A stretch of 6,263 nt of DNA, from assembly GCA_903903705.1 (NCBI GenBank), contig CAIUZU010000367.1:1-6263 (forward strand). Direction: 5' to 3'. The notes under the pieces were generated by a model that did not search any database, was not told where the DNA came from, and saw nothing but the letters and a program-made list of their open reading frames with translations. Positions 1-6,177 of this stretch are shown piece after piece. The DNA is from an uncultured Helicobacteraceae bacterium (GTDB taxonomy: Bacteria; Campylobacterota; Campylobacteria; Campylobacterales; Sulfurimonadaceae). Numbering within the stretch: the stretch's first letter is position 1; every line of letters begins with the position of its first letter. A program made the translations under genes and the position numbers.

Positions 1-2
1 AG

Positions 3-596
3 TTCTTTGACATTCCATACATCGTCAATCGAATTCGTCGTGTCTTGGGTGACTATAGTGTTAAAAAGCTATCACCTTGGGGCATAATGACAACCCGTAA
101 ATTTGATGTTATGGGTAATGAAGTTGTTCTTGAGCAACCTGTTGGAATTAATGTTCTTGATTATTTGTCTTTGTATAAAAAGTTTTCATTCTCACAACAA
201 GAAAGTTTCAAGCTGGATCACATAGCGTTTGTAGAACTAGGTGAGCGTAAACTTGATTACAATGAGCTCGGCTACGAGACGTTGGATGATTTTTACAAAG
301 GTGATTTCCGTAACTATATTAACTATAACATCCGAGACGTCGATTTAGTTTATAGACTAGATCAAAAATTGAAGCTTTTGGAACAGGTTTTTGCCATTGC
401 ATATGATGGCAAGGTGAATTACATTGATACTTTAACTACTGTGAGAATGTGGGATACAATCATCCACAATTACTTGTACGATAAAAACATTGTTATTGAA
501 AATACTGCGCTAACACTGAAGCAACGTCAGATCGAGGGTGCTTATGTAAAAGATCCTCAGGTTGGCAAGCATGACTGGGTTGTTTCATTTGACTAG
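3..596 (+). CDS. 43: T4-like family B DNA polymerase (gp43), internal fragment: exonuclease domain up to motif A, ended by in-frame TAG
   Basis: This is the replicative DNA polymerase of a T4-like phage, which copies DNA 5'->3' and proofreads 3'->5'. The frame is open from the left edge, so the true start lies outside the window; the TTG at 45 is not a real start. Visible motifs are FFDIPYIVNR at the edge (Exo II, catalytic Asp at codon 9-11), YNIRD with its Asp at 336-338 (Exo III), and VVSFD at 582-593, the start of polymerase motif A. The spacing from the Exo II Asp to the motif A Asp is about 194 residues, close to T4 gp43 (D219 to D408, recalled). Phrases such as VKKLSPWG, QESFKLDHIA and EGAYVKDPQ are typical of marine T4-like polymerases. 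TAG at 594-596 interrupts the gene directly after the catalytic Asp. Arginine codons are mostly CGN, unlike the nos genes downstream. Family call is firm; phage host is unknown. Confidence 0.9.
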   Translation, partial: FFDIPYIVNRIRRVLGDYSVKKLSPWGIMTTRKFDVMGNEVVLEQPVGINVLDYLSLYKKFSFSQQESFKLDHIAFVELGERKLDYNELGYETLDDFYKGDFRNYINYNIRDVDLVYRLDQKLKLLEQVFAIAYDGKVNYIDTLTTVRMWDTIIHNYLYDKNIVIENTALTLKQRQIEGAYVKDPQVGKHDWVVSFD

Positions 597-829
597 AACA
601 GTTTGTACCCTCACTTGATTATGCAGTACAACATCAGTCCTGAAACATTGAATGGTCAGTACTCACGGTTTGCAAATAGTGAACGGTTCAATGATGATGG
701 CACTCTTGTTGACTATCAAGTTACCGATTCTATTGGAATGTTAATCGATGATCGTGCACTAGATGACTTATCAATCCGTAATCAGTTGACGGAGCAGAAT
801 GTAACGATTACTCCTACTGGTTGTACTGG
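597..829 (+). pseudogene. 43: Continuation of the T4-like DNA polymerase after the TAG, cut off at the nos junction
   Basis: The same reading frame continues directly after the TAG with NSLYPHLIMQYNISPETL, the rest of motif A (DxxSLYP) and the conserved stretch after it, so both parts belong to one gene. Phage-like sequence runs through EQNVTITPTG (ending near 821). In relatives this is followed by a segment leading to the fingers domain, but here the protein changes to residues that do not resemble polymerase, and the frame stops at 908 inside nosB sequence. Motif B, motif C (the DTDS catalytic site) and the thumb are all absent, so this cannot be an active polymerase. A TTG at 603 or ATG at 621 could in principle restart translation, but neither has a Shine-Dalgarno sequence and both would leave out the catalytic Asp. 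The right-hand boundary is uncertain by about 10 bases. Confidence 0.8.
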
Positions 830-831
830 TT
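815..831. other. Phage/nos breakpoint containing a tandem 8-bp repeat
   Basis: Polymerase homology in frame 3 fades out here and NosB-like sequence in another frame (GHNLHDWGAFK, from 833) begins. The word tactggtt occurs twice, at 815-822 and 824-831, separated by a single g, so the join lies in or beside a short direct repeat. No inverted repeats, integrase, tRNA or attachment site flank it. Short shared words at a join are typical of assembly errors, amplification chimeras and microhomology-mediated recombination. The change of gene identity is seen in the sequence; the mechanism is inferred. Confidence 0.75.
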
Positions 832-1027
832 TGGGCATAATCTACATGATTGGGGTGCATTTAAAATCAAACCATTTATGCCGACAGTATTTGGTGATGG
901 AAAAATAGCTCAATTTGTCACACACTCATATCCGACAATTGGTTTTTACCTCATTGTTGCTATCAGTCTATTAAGCCTCCTTGCTTTTTTTGCAAAAAAT
1001 AAAGCATTAAAAGAGATGTCAAAGTAA
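821..1027 (+). CDS. nosB: NosB C-terminal fragment (membrane protein of clade II nos operons)
   Basis: Only the last 60-70 residues remain. The readable part begins near WFGHNLHDWG, continues through KPFMPTVFGDGKIAQF, and ends with one clear transmembrane helix (about FYLIVAISLLSLLAFFA) and a basic tail. The assignment rests mainly on position: in Campylobacterota-type nos operons NosB, a polytopic membrane protein of unsettled role, sits between nosZ and nosD, and this gene ends 21 nt before nosD on the same strand. The frame is open back to 782, but bases before about 824 belong to the phage polymerase, so the TTG at 821 is not a genuine start and the N-terminal bulk of the protein is missing. 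No arginine codons occur here, so codon use cannot help to place the join. It could be another short membrane protein, but the missing start argues for a truncated gene. Confidence 0.65.
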   Translation: MYWFGHNLHDWGAFKIKPFMPTVFGDGKIAQFVTHSYPTIGFYLIVAISLLSLLAFFAKNKALKEMSK

Positions 1028-1034
1028 ACAAAAC

Positions 1035-1041
1035 AGAAAGG
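1035..1041 (+). promoter_or_regulatory. Ribosome binding site of nosD
   Basis: The sequence agaaagg lies 7 nt before the ATG at 1049 and supports that start. No promoter or terminator is visible in the 21-nt gap after nosB, so nosD is probably transcribed from further upstream. Confidence 0.55.
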
Positions 1042-1048
1042 CTTTTAA

Positions 1049-2266
1049 ATGTTTAAAGTTTTTTTTCTTATTATAGTTTTTTTTACCTCGCACATGAGTG
1101 CCAATGTACTCCAAGAGGCTATTGACAACGCTCCTGAAGGCTCTATCTTAAAACTGCCCGCAGGAGTTTACAAAGGTAATTTAACTATAAATAAACCCAT
1201 AACAATTATAGGCAAAGAAGATGGCGCTATAATTGACGGAGAAGGAAACGGAACTGTAATCATTGTTAAAAGCTCTTTTGTAACACTTAAAAATCTAAAA
1301 ATTGTTGGAAGCGGTGCTAGACATGAAAACCTTGATGCTGCCATTAAAATAACGGATGCAAAACAGTGTGAGGTAAGTAATTGTGTTATAGAAGATTGTC
1401 TATTTGGTATAGATATGCAGATGGTCAAAAATTCGATTATATCAAACAATAAAATTACATCTAAAAATTTTGAGTTAGGACTCAAAGGAGATGGACTAAG
1501 GCTTTGGTACAGTAATGACAATATTGTCAAAAAGAACTCACTTATTCGCTCACGAGATATGGTTGTTTGGTATAGCCACGGAAATACTATAGAAGAAAAT
1601 AGCGGAGAATATTGTAGATATTCGCTTCATTTTATGTATGCCGGTAAAAATAATGTTATAAACAACAGTTATAAATACAACTCTGTTGGAATATTTTTTA
1701 TGTATTCAAAAGATACAATAGCAACCGGAAATATAATAAAGAGTTCTCTAGGTGCGACCGGTATGGGAATAGGACTAAAAGAGGTTACAAACTTTACTTT
1801 GAAAAATAACACGGTTTTATATTGTGCTCAGGGCATGTACATAGACAGATCTCCGTTTGAGCCGGATACGAAGAACTGGATTGAAGATAATAAGATATTA
1901 TATAACTCTGAAGCACTCCATTTTCACTCATTAAGTGAAGACAATATTATTAAAAATAATAAGATAATGGGCAATATTGAAGATGTTGTAAACGACGGTG
2001 CAGCAAGCAAAACTTATAATAACGATATAAGAGAAAATTTTTGGGATAACTACGAAGGATTTGACAAAGATGGTGATAACATCGGTGACACTCCGCATAG
2101 AGTTTATCGATATGCGGATCAGCTTTGGATTTACAATCCTAACGTAAAATTTTTTTACGGCTCACCGGTTATCTCTTTGCTTAACTTTTTAGCAAAATTA
2201 GCACCTTTTTCAAAACCGCTTTTTTTGCTTGAAGACAAAAAACCAATAGTTAAAATAGGAGGATAA
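1049..2266 (+). CDS. nosD: NosD, periplasmic beta-helix protein for NosZ copper-site maturation
   Basis: NosD is the periplasmic partner of the ABC transporter NosFY and is needed to assemble the copper-sulfur centre of nitrous oxide reductase. The 405-residue protein has a normal family length. Residues 1-18 form a Sec signal peptide (MFKVFFLIIVFFTSHMSA, cleavage likely before Asn19). From about 40 to 330 it shows the right-handed beta-helix (pectate-lyase/CASH) pattern: repeated turns rich in Asn, Gly, Ile and Val, such as NNKIT, NNSYKYNS, TGNIIKSS, KNNTVLY and EDNKILYNS. The C-terminus has a DKDGDNIGD Asp/Gly-rich stretch and a PVISLLNFLAKLAPFSKP segment typical of NosD, near 370-390. The last codons contain the AGGAGG that serves as ribosome binding site for nosG, so the two genes are tightly linked. 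Identification is firm on sequence and neighbours. Confidence 0.95.
   Translation: MFKVFFLIIVFFTSHMSANVLQEAIDNAPEGSILKLPAGVYKGNLTINKPITIIGKEDGAIIDGEGNGTVIIVKSSFVTLKNLKIVGSGARHENLDAAIKITDAKQCEVSNCVIEDCLFGIDMQMVKNSIISNNKITSKNFELGLKGDGLRLWYSNDNIVKKNSLIRSRDMVVWYSHGNTIEENSGEYCRYSLHFMYAGKNNVINNSYKYNSVGIFFMYSKDTIATGNIIKSSLGATGMGIGLKEVTNFTLKNNTVLYCAQGMYIDRSPFEPDTKNWIEDNKILYNSEALHFHSLSEDNIIKNNKIMGNIEDVVNDGAASKTYNNDIRENFWDNYEGFDKDGDNIGDTPHRVYRYADQLWIYNPNVKFFYGSPVISLLNFLAKLAPFSKPLFLLEDKKPIVKIGG
2257..2262 (+). promoter_or_regulatory. Perfect Shine-Dalgarno site of nosG inside the nosD 3' end
   Basis: AGGAGG lies 6 nt before the nosG ATG at 2269 and encodes part of the C-terminal residues of NosD, just before its TAA. 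It is the strongest ribosome binding site seen in the window and suggests that NosG is made at a relatively high level or coupled to NosD translation. Confidence 0.7.
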
Positions 2267-2268
2267 AT

Positions 2269-3009
2269 ATGGAAAAAGTTAAAACAGATAAAAGAGAGTT
2301 TATAAAATACTCTACATTAGGTGTACTTGGACTTGTTTTAGGCGGAGGTATGGTATTTTCTCCTTATACACTAAGAGCAGAAAATAGACTAAGACCACCG
2401 GGTGCAGTAGATGAGAAGAAATTTTTGGCACTCTGTATAAAGTGCGGTCAATGTCTGCAGGTTTGTCCTTACCACTCTATCAAACTATCTGATTTTGGTA
2501 TGGGTCATGGTATCGGTACTCCTTATATCGATGCCAATGAGAGAGGATGTTATGCTTGTAGTGCTGTTCCTTGTGTACTTGCATGTCCGAGTGGAGCACT
2601 TGATCACCACTGCGAAAAACCGGAAGATATAAAGATGGGAATAGCAGTGCTAGAATTTCCAAATACCTGTATTGCTATGACAAATACGCCTGTTCCTAAA
2701 GACTATAATGACAAAATGCATAAATTTAATAACTCTGTTATGAACAAGCATGAGCTAGAAGAAAAATTACTAGAAAAATTTGATCAATTCGAAGGAAAGC
2801 AGTGTACTTTATGTGCGGACATGTGCCCTATTCCTAATCCACTTAGTGCTATTGCTATGGTTATTGATGCCGGCGGAGGAAAAAGACCTGAAATTTACGA
2901 CGGGTGTATCGGTTGTGGAGCATGTCAAGAGGTTTGTCCAACAAAAATTCCTTCTATTGTGGTAAAACCAAGAGTCACTTATGCACAATTCTATGCAAAT
3001 AAAAATTAA
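2269..3009 (+). CDS. nosG: NosG, exported four-cluster ferredoxin (NapG family)
   Basis: NosG is a NapG-like iron-sulfur protein that, with membrane NosH, is thought to carry electrons from menaquinol towards periplasmic NosZ. The 246 residues begin with a Tat-like signal: KREFIKYS (8-15) followed by a hydrophobic, glycine-rich stretch to about 30. The usual twin arginine is Lys-Arg here. Four cysteine groups follow: C56/C59/C62/C66, C94/C97/C102/C106, C179/C182/C186 and C213/C216/C219/C223. The first and last are classic CxxCxxCxxxCP motifs and the second is CxxCx4CxxxCP. The third shows only three cysteines in line; C115 or C134 may supply the missing ligand. nosG starts 2 nt after the nosD stop with a strong ribosome binding site. 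All arginines are AGA. NapG of a periplasmic nitrate reductase operon is the alternative, but the nos neighbours decide it. Confidence 0.93.
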   Translation: MEKVKTDKREFIKYSTLGVLGLVLGGGMVFSPYTLRAENRLRPPGAVDEKKFLALCIKCGQCLQVCPYHSIKLSDFGMGHGIGTPYIDANERGCYACSAVPCVLACPSGALDHHCEKPEDIKMGIAVLEFPNTCIAMTNTPVPKDYNDKMHKFNNSVMNKHELEEKLLEKFDQFEGKQCTLCADMCPIPNPLSAIAMVIDAGGGKRPEIYDGCIGCGACQEVCPTKIPSIVVKPRVTYAQFYANKN

Positions 3010-3018
3010 GGATAATAA

Positions 3019-3630
3019 ATGAGAATAAATAATTTAAGATCTGGGTATAAGAGTTTATTTTACGCATCTAGCATATTACTGGCTATTTTAACCGGTTGTA
3101 GTGATGGCGGCGAGAATAAAGATAAGTCAAAAGAGAGTGTTTCTTTGCCTTCTAAAACAGATGCAACTCAAAAAATAGAAATTGTTAAAAATGAAAATGC
3201 TCTTGAGATTAAAGTAGCCCAAAAAGAGAGCGATGATAATCAAAGTAAGTCATATTACTTAAATTACAATACCAACGCCAACAGTGATGCATCAGTCAAG
3301 GAGAAACCAAGAACAGCAGTCGATGCAAACATACATGTAAGAAGCCCTTATGAAAAAGTTCAGGTTTCTATGATGGTAAAACAGTTTAGCAAAAATTTTA
3401 TCATCAAGTGTTCCGCATGTCATAATGACTATGCAAACGGCGTTATTGGACCTTCTCTGCTTGGAAAAGATTCAGACTACATATTTGACAAAATTGCGGC
3501 ATTTAAAAAAGGTACAAAAAAGAATGTTTTAATGGAAGGTCTTATCAGCCAAATGGATGATAAAGAGATAAGAGAGTTGGCTAATGAAATAAACCAATTT
3601 AACAATATGATAAAAGAGATGAGAAAATAG
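3019..3630 (+). CDS. nosC1: NosC1, lipid-anchored monohaem cytochrome c
   Basis: This is a membrane-anchored c-type cytochrome that probably relays electrons from NosGH to NosZ. The 203-residue protein has a long N-terminal signal with lipobox LTGC, so Cys27 should be lipidated. A charged, low-complexity linker runs from about 28 to 110 and would let the haem domain reach partners. The haem motif is CSACH at 131-135, and Met172 in VLMEGL is the likely distal ligand, as in class I cytochromes. An AAGGA ribosome binding site at 3008-3012 overlaps the nosG stop. The gene ends with TAG, 1 nt before nosC2. Its haem domain is clearly paralogous to NosC2 (shared NVxMxGL and a common C-terminal helix pattern). 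The name follows the gene order nosG-C1-C2-H of the Wolinella-type cluster. Confidence 0.88.
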   Translation: MRINNLRSGYKSLFYASSILLAILTGCSDGGENKDKSKESVSLPSKTDATQKIEIVKNENALEIKVAQKESDDNQSKSYYLNYNTNANSDASVKEKPRTAVDANIHVRSPYEKVQVSMMVKQFSKNFIIKCSACHNDYANGVIGPSLLGKDSDYIFDKIAAFKKGTKKNVLMEGLISQMDDKEIRELANEINQFNNMIKEMRK

Positions 3631-3631
3631 T

Positions 3632-4138
3632 ATGAAAAATATAGTAGTAGGAATTTTAACAATAGTTATTTTTGCAATAATGGCTTGGACGGCTTCAAAC
3701 GGTAGAGCCTATCATGGTGGAGAACACTCAAAAGTTATTGAAGATATGGGGACTAAAACGACAAGCGTAGCACAGCCAGCATCAGCAGTTCCGCAAGAGA
3801 AAAGCGATAGAGAAAAAGAACAAGAACAGCTAGACGCATTAAAAGAAAAAGCCGGAAATATCGGACACATAAAAGTAAGTAGCGAATATAAAAGTAAATG
3901 TGCTGCATGCCACGGTGTAAACGGCTCAGGAATGCAAGATGGCAGAAAGTTAATGGGACCAAAACTTTATGGGCAAAGTGCTGAAAAAATACATAAAGAT
4001 CTGATTGAGTTTAAAGCCGGAAGAAAAGAGAATGTTATCATGAAAGGTCTCCTCATAAATATTAGCGAAGAAGAACTGAAAAAATATGCTGATGAAATTG
4101 GAGCATTTCCTGCTCTTAGTGAGGCGTTAAACAAGTAA
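3632..4138 (+). CDS. nosC2: NosC2, membrane-anchored monohaem cytochrome c
   Basis: This is the second of two adjacent c-type cytochromes of the N2O respiration chain. The 168-residue protein has an N-terminal hydrophobic segment at about 4-19 (IVVGILTIVIFAIMAW) with no lipobox and no obvious cleavage site, so it is probably held by an uncleaved helix. A linker rich in Glu, Lys and Gln follows to about 75. The haem motif is CAACH at 90-94 and Met137 in VIMKGL is the probable distal ligand. The start lies 1 nt after the nosC1 TAG, with only a weak ribosome binding site inside the nosC1 end, which suggests translational coupling. Compared with NosC1, the loop after the haem is longer (HGVNGSGMQDGRKLMGPKL). 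Haem attachment needs a cytochrome c maturation system, which is not in this window. Confidence 0.88.
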   Translation: MKNIVVGILTIVIFAIMAWTASNGRAYHGGEHSKVIEDMGTKTTSVAQPASAVPQEKSDREKEQEQLDALKEKAGNIGHIKVSSEYKSKCAACHGVNGSGMQDGRKLMGPKLYGQSAEKIHKDLIEFKAGRKENVIMKGLLINISEEELKKYADEIGAFPALSEALNK

Positions 4139-4169
4139 CTGTAGGTTTAAAAACGAATGGAGTTTTAAA

Positions 4170-5075
4170 ATGGATAAATGGAACAATAAAGAGACCATAA
4201 GTAAATCAACTTTTTGGTCTACATTTTTTGACACGACAAAAGATGGAAAGAAATTTTTTAGCTATAGAATGAAGAGATGGATTTTGGTAATATCTATACA
4301 TTTACTCTTTTTTCTATCTTTTTCAATTGATATTCAAACGCTTGAGGGAACACTTAACGGTTCTAGATTTTTAGGTTTTCACCTCATTGATATTTTTACT
4401 ACGATTGAGCTCTTTTTGGCTACACATGAGCTGCCGGTCAATATGATAATTGGAACAGCTACTATTGTTCTGTTTTATCTTCTAGTAGGCGGCAGAAGCT
4501 ATTGCGCTTGGGTATGCCCATATGGAATACTCAGTGAAATCGGTGAGAAGATACACAACACGCTAGTGCACAAAAAAATTATCAAAGAGAGAAAATTTGA
4601 TCATAGAGTAAGACATATTTTTTGGGGTATGTTTTTGGCTCTTTCATTTACAAGCGGCTACTTAGTTTTTGAAACATTCAATGTTGTCGGAATTCTTAGC
4701 AGATTTGTAGCTTATGGTTGGAGCTTAGCACTTATCTGGGTTGTTGTTATTTTTGCATTAGAGGTTTTCTACTCACGAAGAGCTTGGTGTACATATATCT
4801 GCCCGATCGGAACTACTTACGGATATATAGGCAAAATTTCAGCTCTAAGAGTAGAGTGGAATGACAACTGTGATCACTGTATGGTTTGCCATGATGTCTG
4901 TTTTGAAAATCAAGTGCTTGAAATAACAAAAGCAAAATATGATAAACAAAGAGAAGAGAGAGGAATCACAAGAGAGTATATTACGGGAGCGGATTGTACA
5001 CTTTGTGGAAGATGCATTGATGTCTGTCATGCAGACGCGCTAAAATTTGATTTTAGACTAAAAAATCTGGTATAA
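4170..5075 (+). CDS. nosH: NosH, membrane quinol-oxidising iron-sulfur protein (NapH family)
   Basis: NosH resembles NapH, a membrane protein thought to oxidise menaquinol and pass electrons to NosG. In its 301 residues about four transmembrane helices are visible (roughly 37-53, 93-107, 150-170 and 184-201). Two CxxxCP motifs typical of NapH/NosR/CcoG-like proteins lie at C112/C116 (CAWVCP) and C207/C211 (CTYICP). The C-terminal domain has two [4Fe-4S] motifs, C234/C237/C240/C244 and C276/C279/C282/C286; the last cysteine of each is followed by Phe or His instead of the usual Pro. The start at 4170 is supported by GGAG at 4159-4162, 7 nt upstream. The gap from nosC2 is 31 nt, the largest inside the operon, without a terminator-like hairpin. 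Unlike NosR, no FMN-binding periplasmic domain is present, consistent with a NosR-independent clade II system. Confidence 0.93.
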   Translation: MDKWNNKETISKSTFWSTFFDTTKDGKKFFSYRMKRWILVISIHLLFFLSFSIDIQTLEGTLNGSRFLGFHLIDIFTTIELFLATHELPVNMIIGTATIVLFYLLVGGRSYCAWVCPYGILSEIGEKIHNTLVHKKIIKERKFDHRVRHIFWGMFLALSFTSGYLVFETFNVVGILSRFVAYGWSLALIWVVVIFALEVFYSRRAWCTYICPIGTTYGYIGKISALRVEWNDNCDHCMVCHDVCFENQVLEITKAKYDKQREERGITREYITGADCTLCGRCIDVCHADALKFDFRLKNLV

Positions 5076-5078
5076 AAA

Positions 5079-5717
5079 ATGATAACTATTTCAAATCTTA
5101 CAAAAAAATTCGGTTCGCATATTTCTCTTGATAACGTGAGCTGCCGATTTAACAAAAACGACTCTATCGCTTTGATGGGAGCAAACGGTGCAGGGAAAAC
5201 AACTCTCATCCGCTCTATTTTAGGATACTATCATCCGGACTCGGGAGATGTTTTGGTTAATGGCCTAAATCCCATTAGCGATAGAGTTAAAGTGTTGCAA
5301 AACATCAGTTTTGTACCGCAGCTTCCTCCCCCGATAAAGCTCAATATTGATGAACTCATGCAATATGTTTGTATGAGCACAGATATAGACAAAGAGCTAA
5401 TTGAGCACTATGCAAATGAGATGAAGCTCGATATCAAATCTAATTTGTATAAATCATTTTTTAAACTAAGCGGCGGTATGAAACAAAAACTACTTATAGC
5501 TATCAGTTTGGCAAAAAAAAGCAGTATTATCATATACGATGAACCGACCGCGAATCTTGATCCTAAAGCCAGAGATGACTTTTACAAGCTTTTGAAAAAG
5601 AATGAAGATGAAAAAGTTCTTCTATTTGTTACTCACAGACTAGAAGAAGTTCAAGAGTTAGTCAACAGACAGATATATATGGATTTAGGAAAAGTGGTAT
5701 CAGATGAGAGGTTTTAA
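5079..5717 (+). CDS. nosF: NosF, ABC transporter ATPase for NosZ copper-site assembly
   Basis: NosF is the cytoplasmic ATPase of the NosDFY complex that delivers material, probably a sulfur species, for NosZ centre assembly. All ABC motifs are intact in the 212 residues: Walker A GANGAGKT at 34-41, Q-loop Q81, signature LSGGMKQ at 130-136, Walker B IIIYDEP at 150-156, D-loop NLDP and the switch His186. The protein is somewhat shorter than many NosF proteins (about 300 residues, recalled), because it ends soon after the H-loop with little C-terminal extension. The start is 3 nt after the nosH stop with no clear ribosome binding site, so translation is probably coupled to nosH. It overlaps nosL by 14 nt. 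Its permease partner NosY follows nosL. Confidence 0.93.
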   Translation: MITISNLTKKFGSHISLDNVSCRFNKNDSIALMGANGAGKTTLIRSILGYYHPDSGDVLVNGLNPISDRVKVLQNISFVPQLPPPIKLNIDELMQYVCMSTDIDKELIEHYANEMKLDIKSNLYKSFFKLSGGMKQKLLIAISLAKKSSIIIYDEPTANLDPKARDDFYKLLKKNEDEKVLLFVTHRLEEVQELVNRQIYMDLGKVVSDERF

Positions 5718-6168
5718 ATTTCTATTTTTTACACTTACTCTTCTTTATATCTCTTTTATAAGCGGCTGTAGTTCATCAGAGGGAGCATCTTCGAAAGCGA
5801 CAGACCATGATAACAAATCATGCCCTAAGTGCAACATGCAGCTTCCATCTTCTAATGTTCATACAGCAAAGATCCAACTTCCTAAAAACAATCTCTCTTT
5901 TGATGATATAGGATGTCTGATATTGTGGGCAAAAGATAAAAATTTAGATATTGATAGTGCTGAAGTTTTTTCAAATGATACGCATAAGTATATCAGCGTT
6001 ATTGGGGCATACTTTACAATCAACGAAAAAACGCCCATGAACTATGGATTTAGCGCTTATGAAAATTTTAAAGAAAACACTATTAAAATAGACGAGGTAA
6101 AACTCAGAATGCTTAGAGGTGAACATATGGCTAACCCTAAAATTAGAAAACAGATACTTGGGCAGTAA
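5704..6168 (+). CDS. nosL: NosL, copper-chaperone lipoprotein
   Basis: NosL is a membrane-anchored copper(I) chaperone that supplies NosZ maturation. The 154-residue protein has a lipoprotein signal with lipobox ISGC, so Cys22 should be lipidated. The NosL metal-binding signature CPKCNM is at 40-45 (C40, C43, M45), followed by FDDIGCLILW (66-75) and TPMNYGFSAY (110-119), all typical of the family. Length is normal. The ATG at 5704 lies inside the end of nosF (14-nt overlap, different frame), which points to translational coupling; an AGGA at 5687-5690 is rather distant. Placement between nosF and nosY separates the two transporter genes, whereas nosL often follows nosY. Confidence 0.92.
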   Translation: MRGFKFLFFTLTLLYISFISGCSSSEGASSKATDHDNKSCPKCNMQLPSSNVHTAKIQLPKNNLSFDDIGCLILWAKDKNLDIDSAEVFSNDTHKYISVIGAYFTINEKTPMNYGFSAYENFKENTIKIDEVKLRMLRGEHMANPKIRKQILGQ

Positions 6169-6172
6169 AGGA
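6168..6172 (+). promoter_or_regulatory. Ribosome binding site of nosY supporting a GTG start
   Basis: The AAGGA sequence overlaps the nosL TAA and lies 5 nt before GTG at 6178. No ATG in that frame occurs in the remaining window, so this site decides the nosY start. Confidence 0.6.
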
Positions 6173-6177
6173 TAGCA

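Noticed and set aside
3..830. Naturally split gp43 polymerase encoded by two genes
   Set aside because: Known split polymerases of T4-like phages are interrupted by inserted sequence; here only one codon is lost within motif A, with no insert, restart signal or second-half start.
1..830. Integrated prophage or genomic island next to nos
   Set aside because: No integrase, attachment site, tRNA or other phage gene is seen, and T4-like phages do not normally integrate.
603..908. Separate 101-residue protein starting at TTG 603
   Set aside because: It is the in-frame continuation of the phage polymerase after the TAG, has no ribosome binding site, and its last part is nosB sequence read in the wrong frame.
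1168..1530. 120-residue reverse-strand open frame inside nosD
   Set aside because: It lies wholly antisense to the well-supported nosD, has no recognisable domain, and is a by-product of the repetitive beta-helix coding sequence.
1049..2266. DNA-level tandem repeats in nosD
   Set aside because: The repetition is a protein-level beta-helix pattern with diverged codons, not a nucleotide repeat array.
2780..2965. Small open frame on the + strand within nosG
   Set aside because: It overlaps the cysteine-rich end of nosG in another frame and has no independent support.
4139..4169. Possible terminator or promoter in the nosC2-nosH gap
   Set aside because: The 31 nt hold a ribosome binding site but no hairpin with a T-run and no convincing -10/-35 pair.
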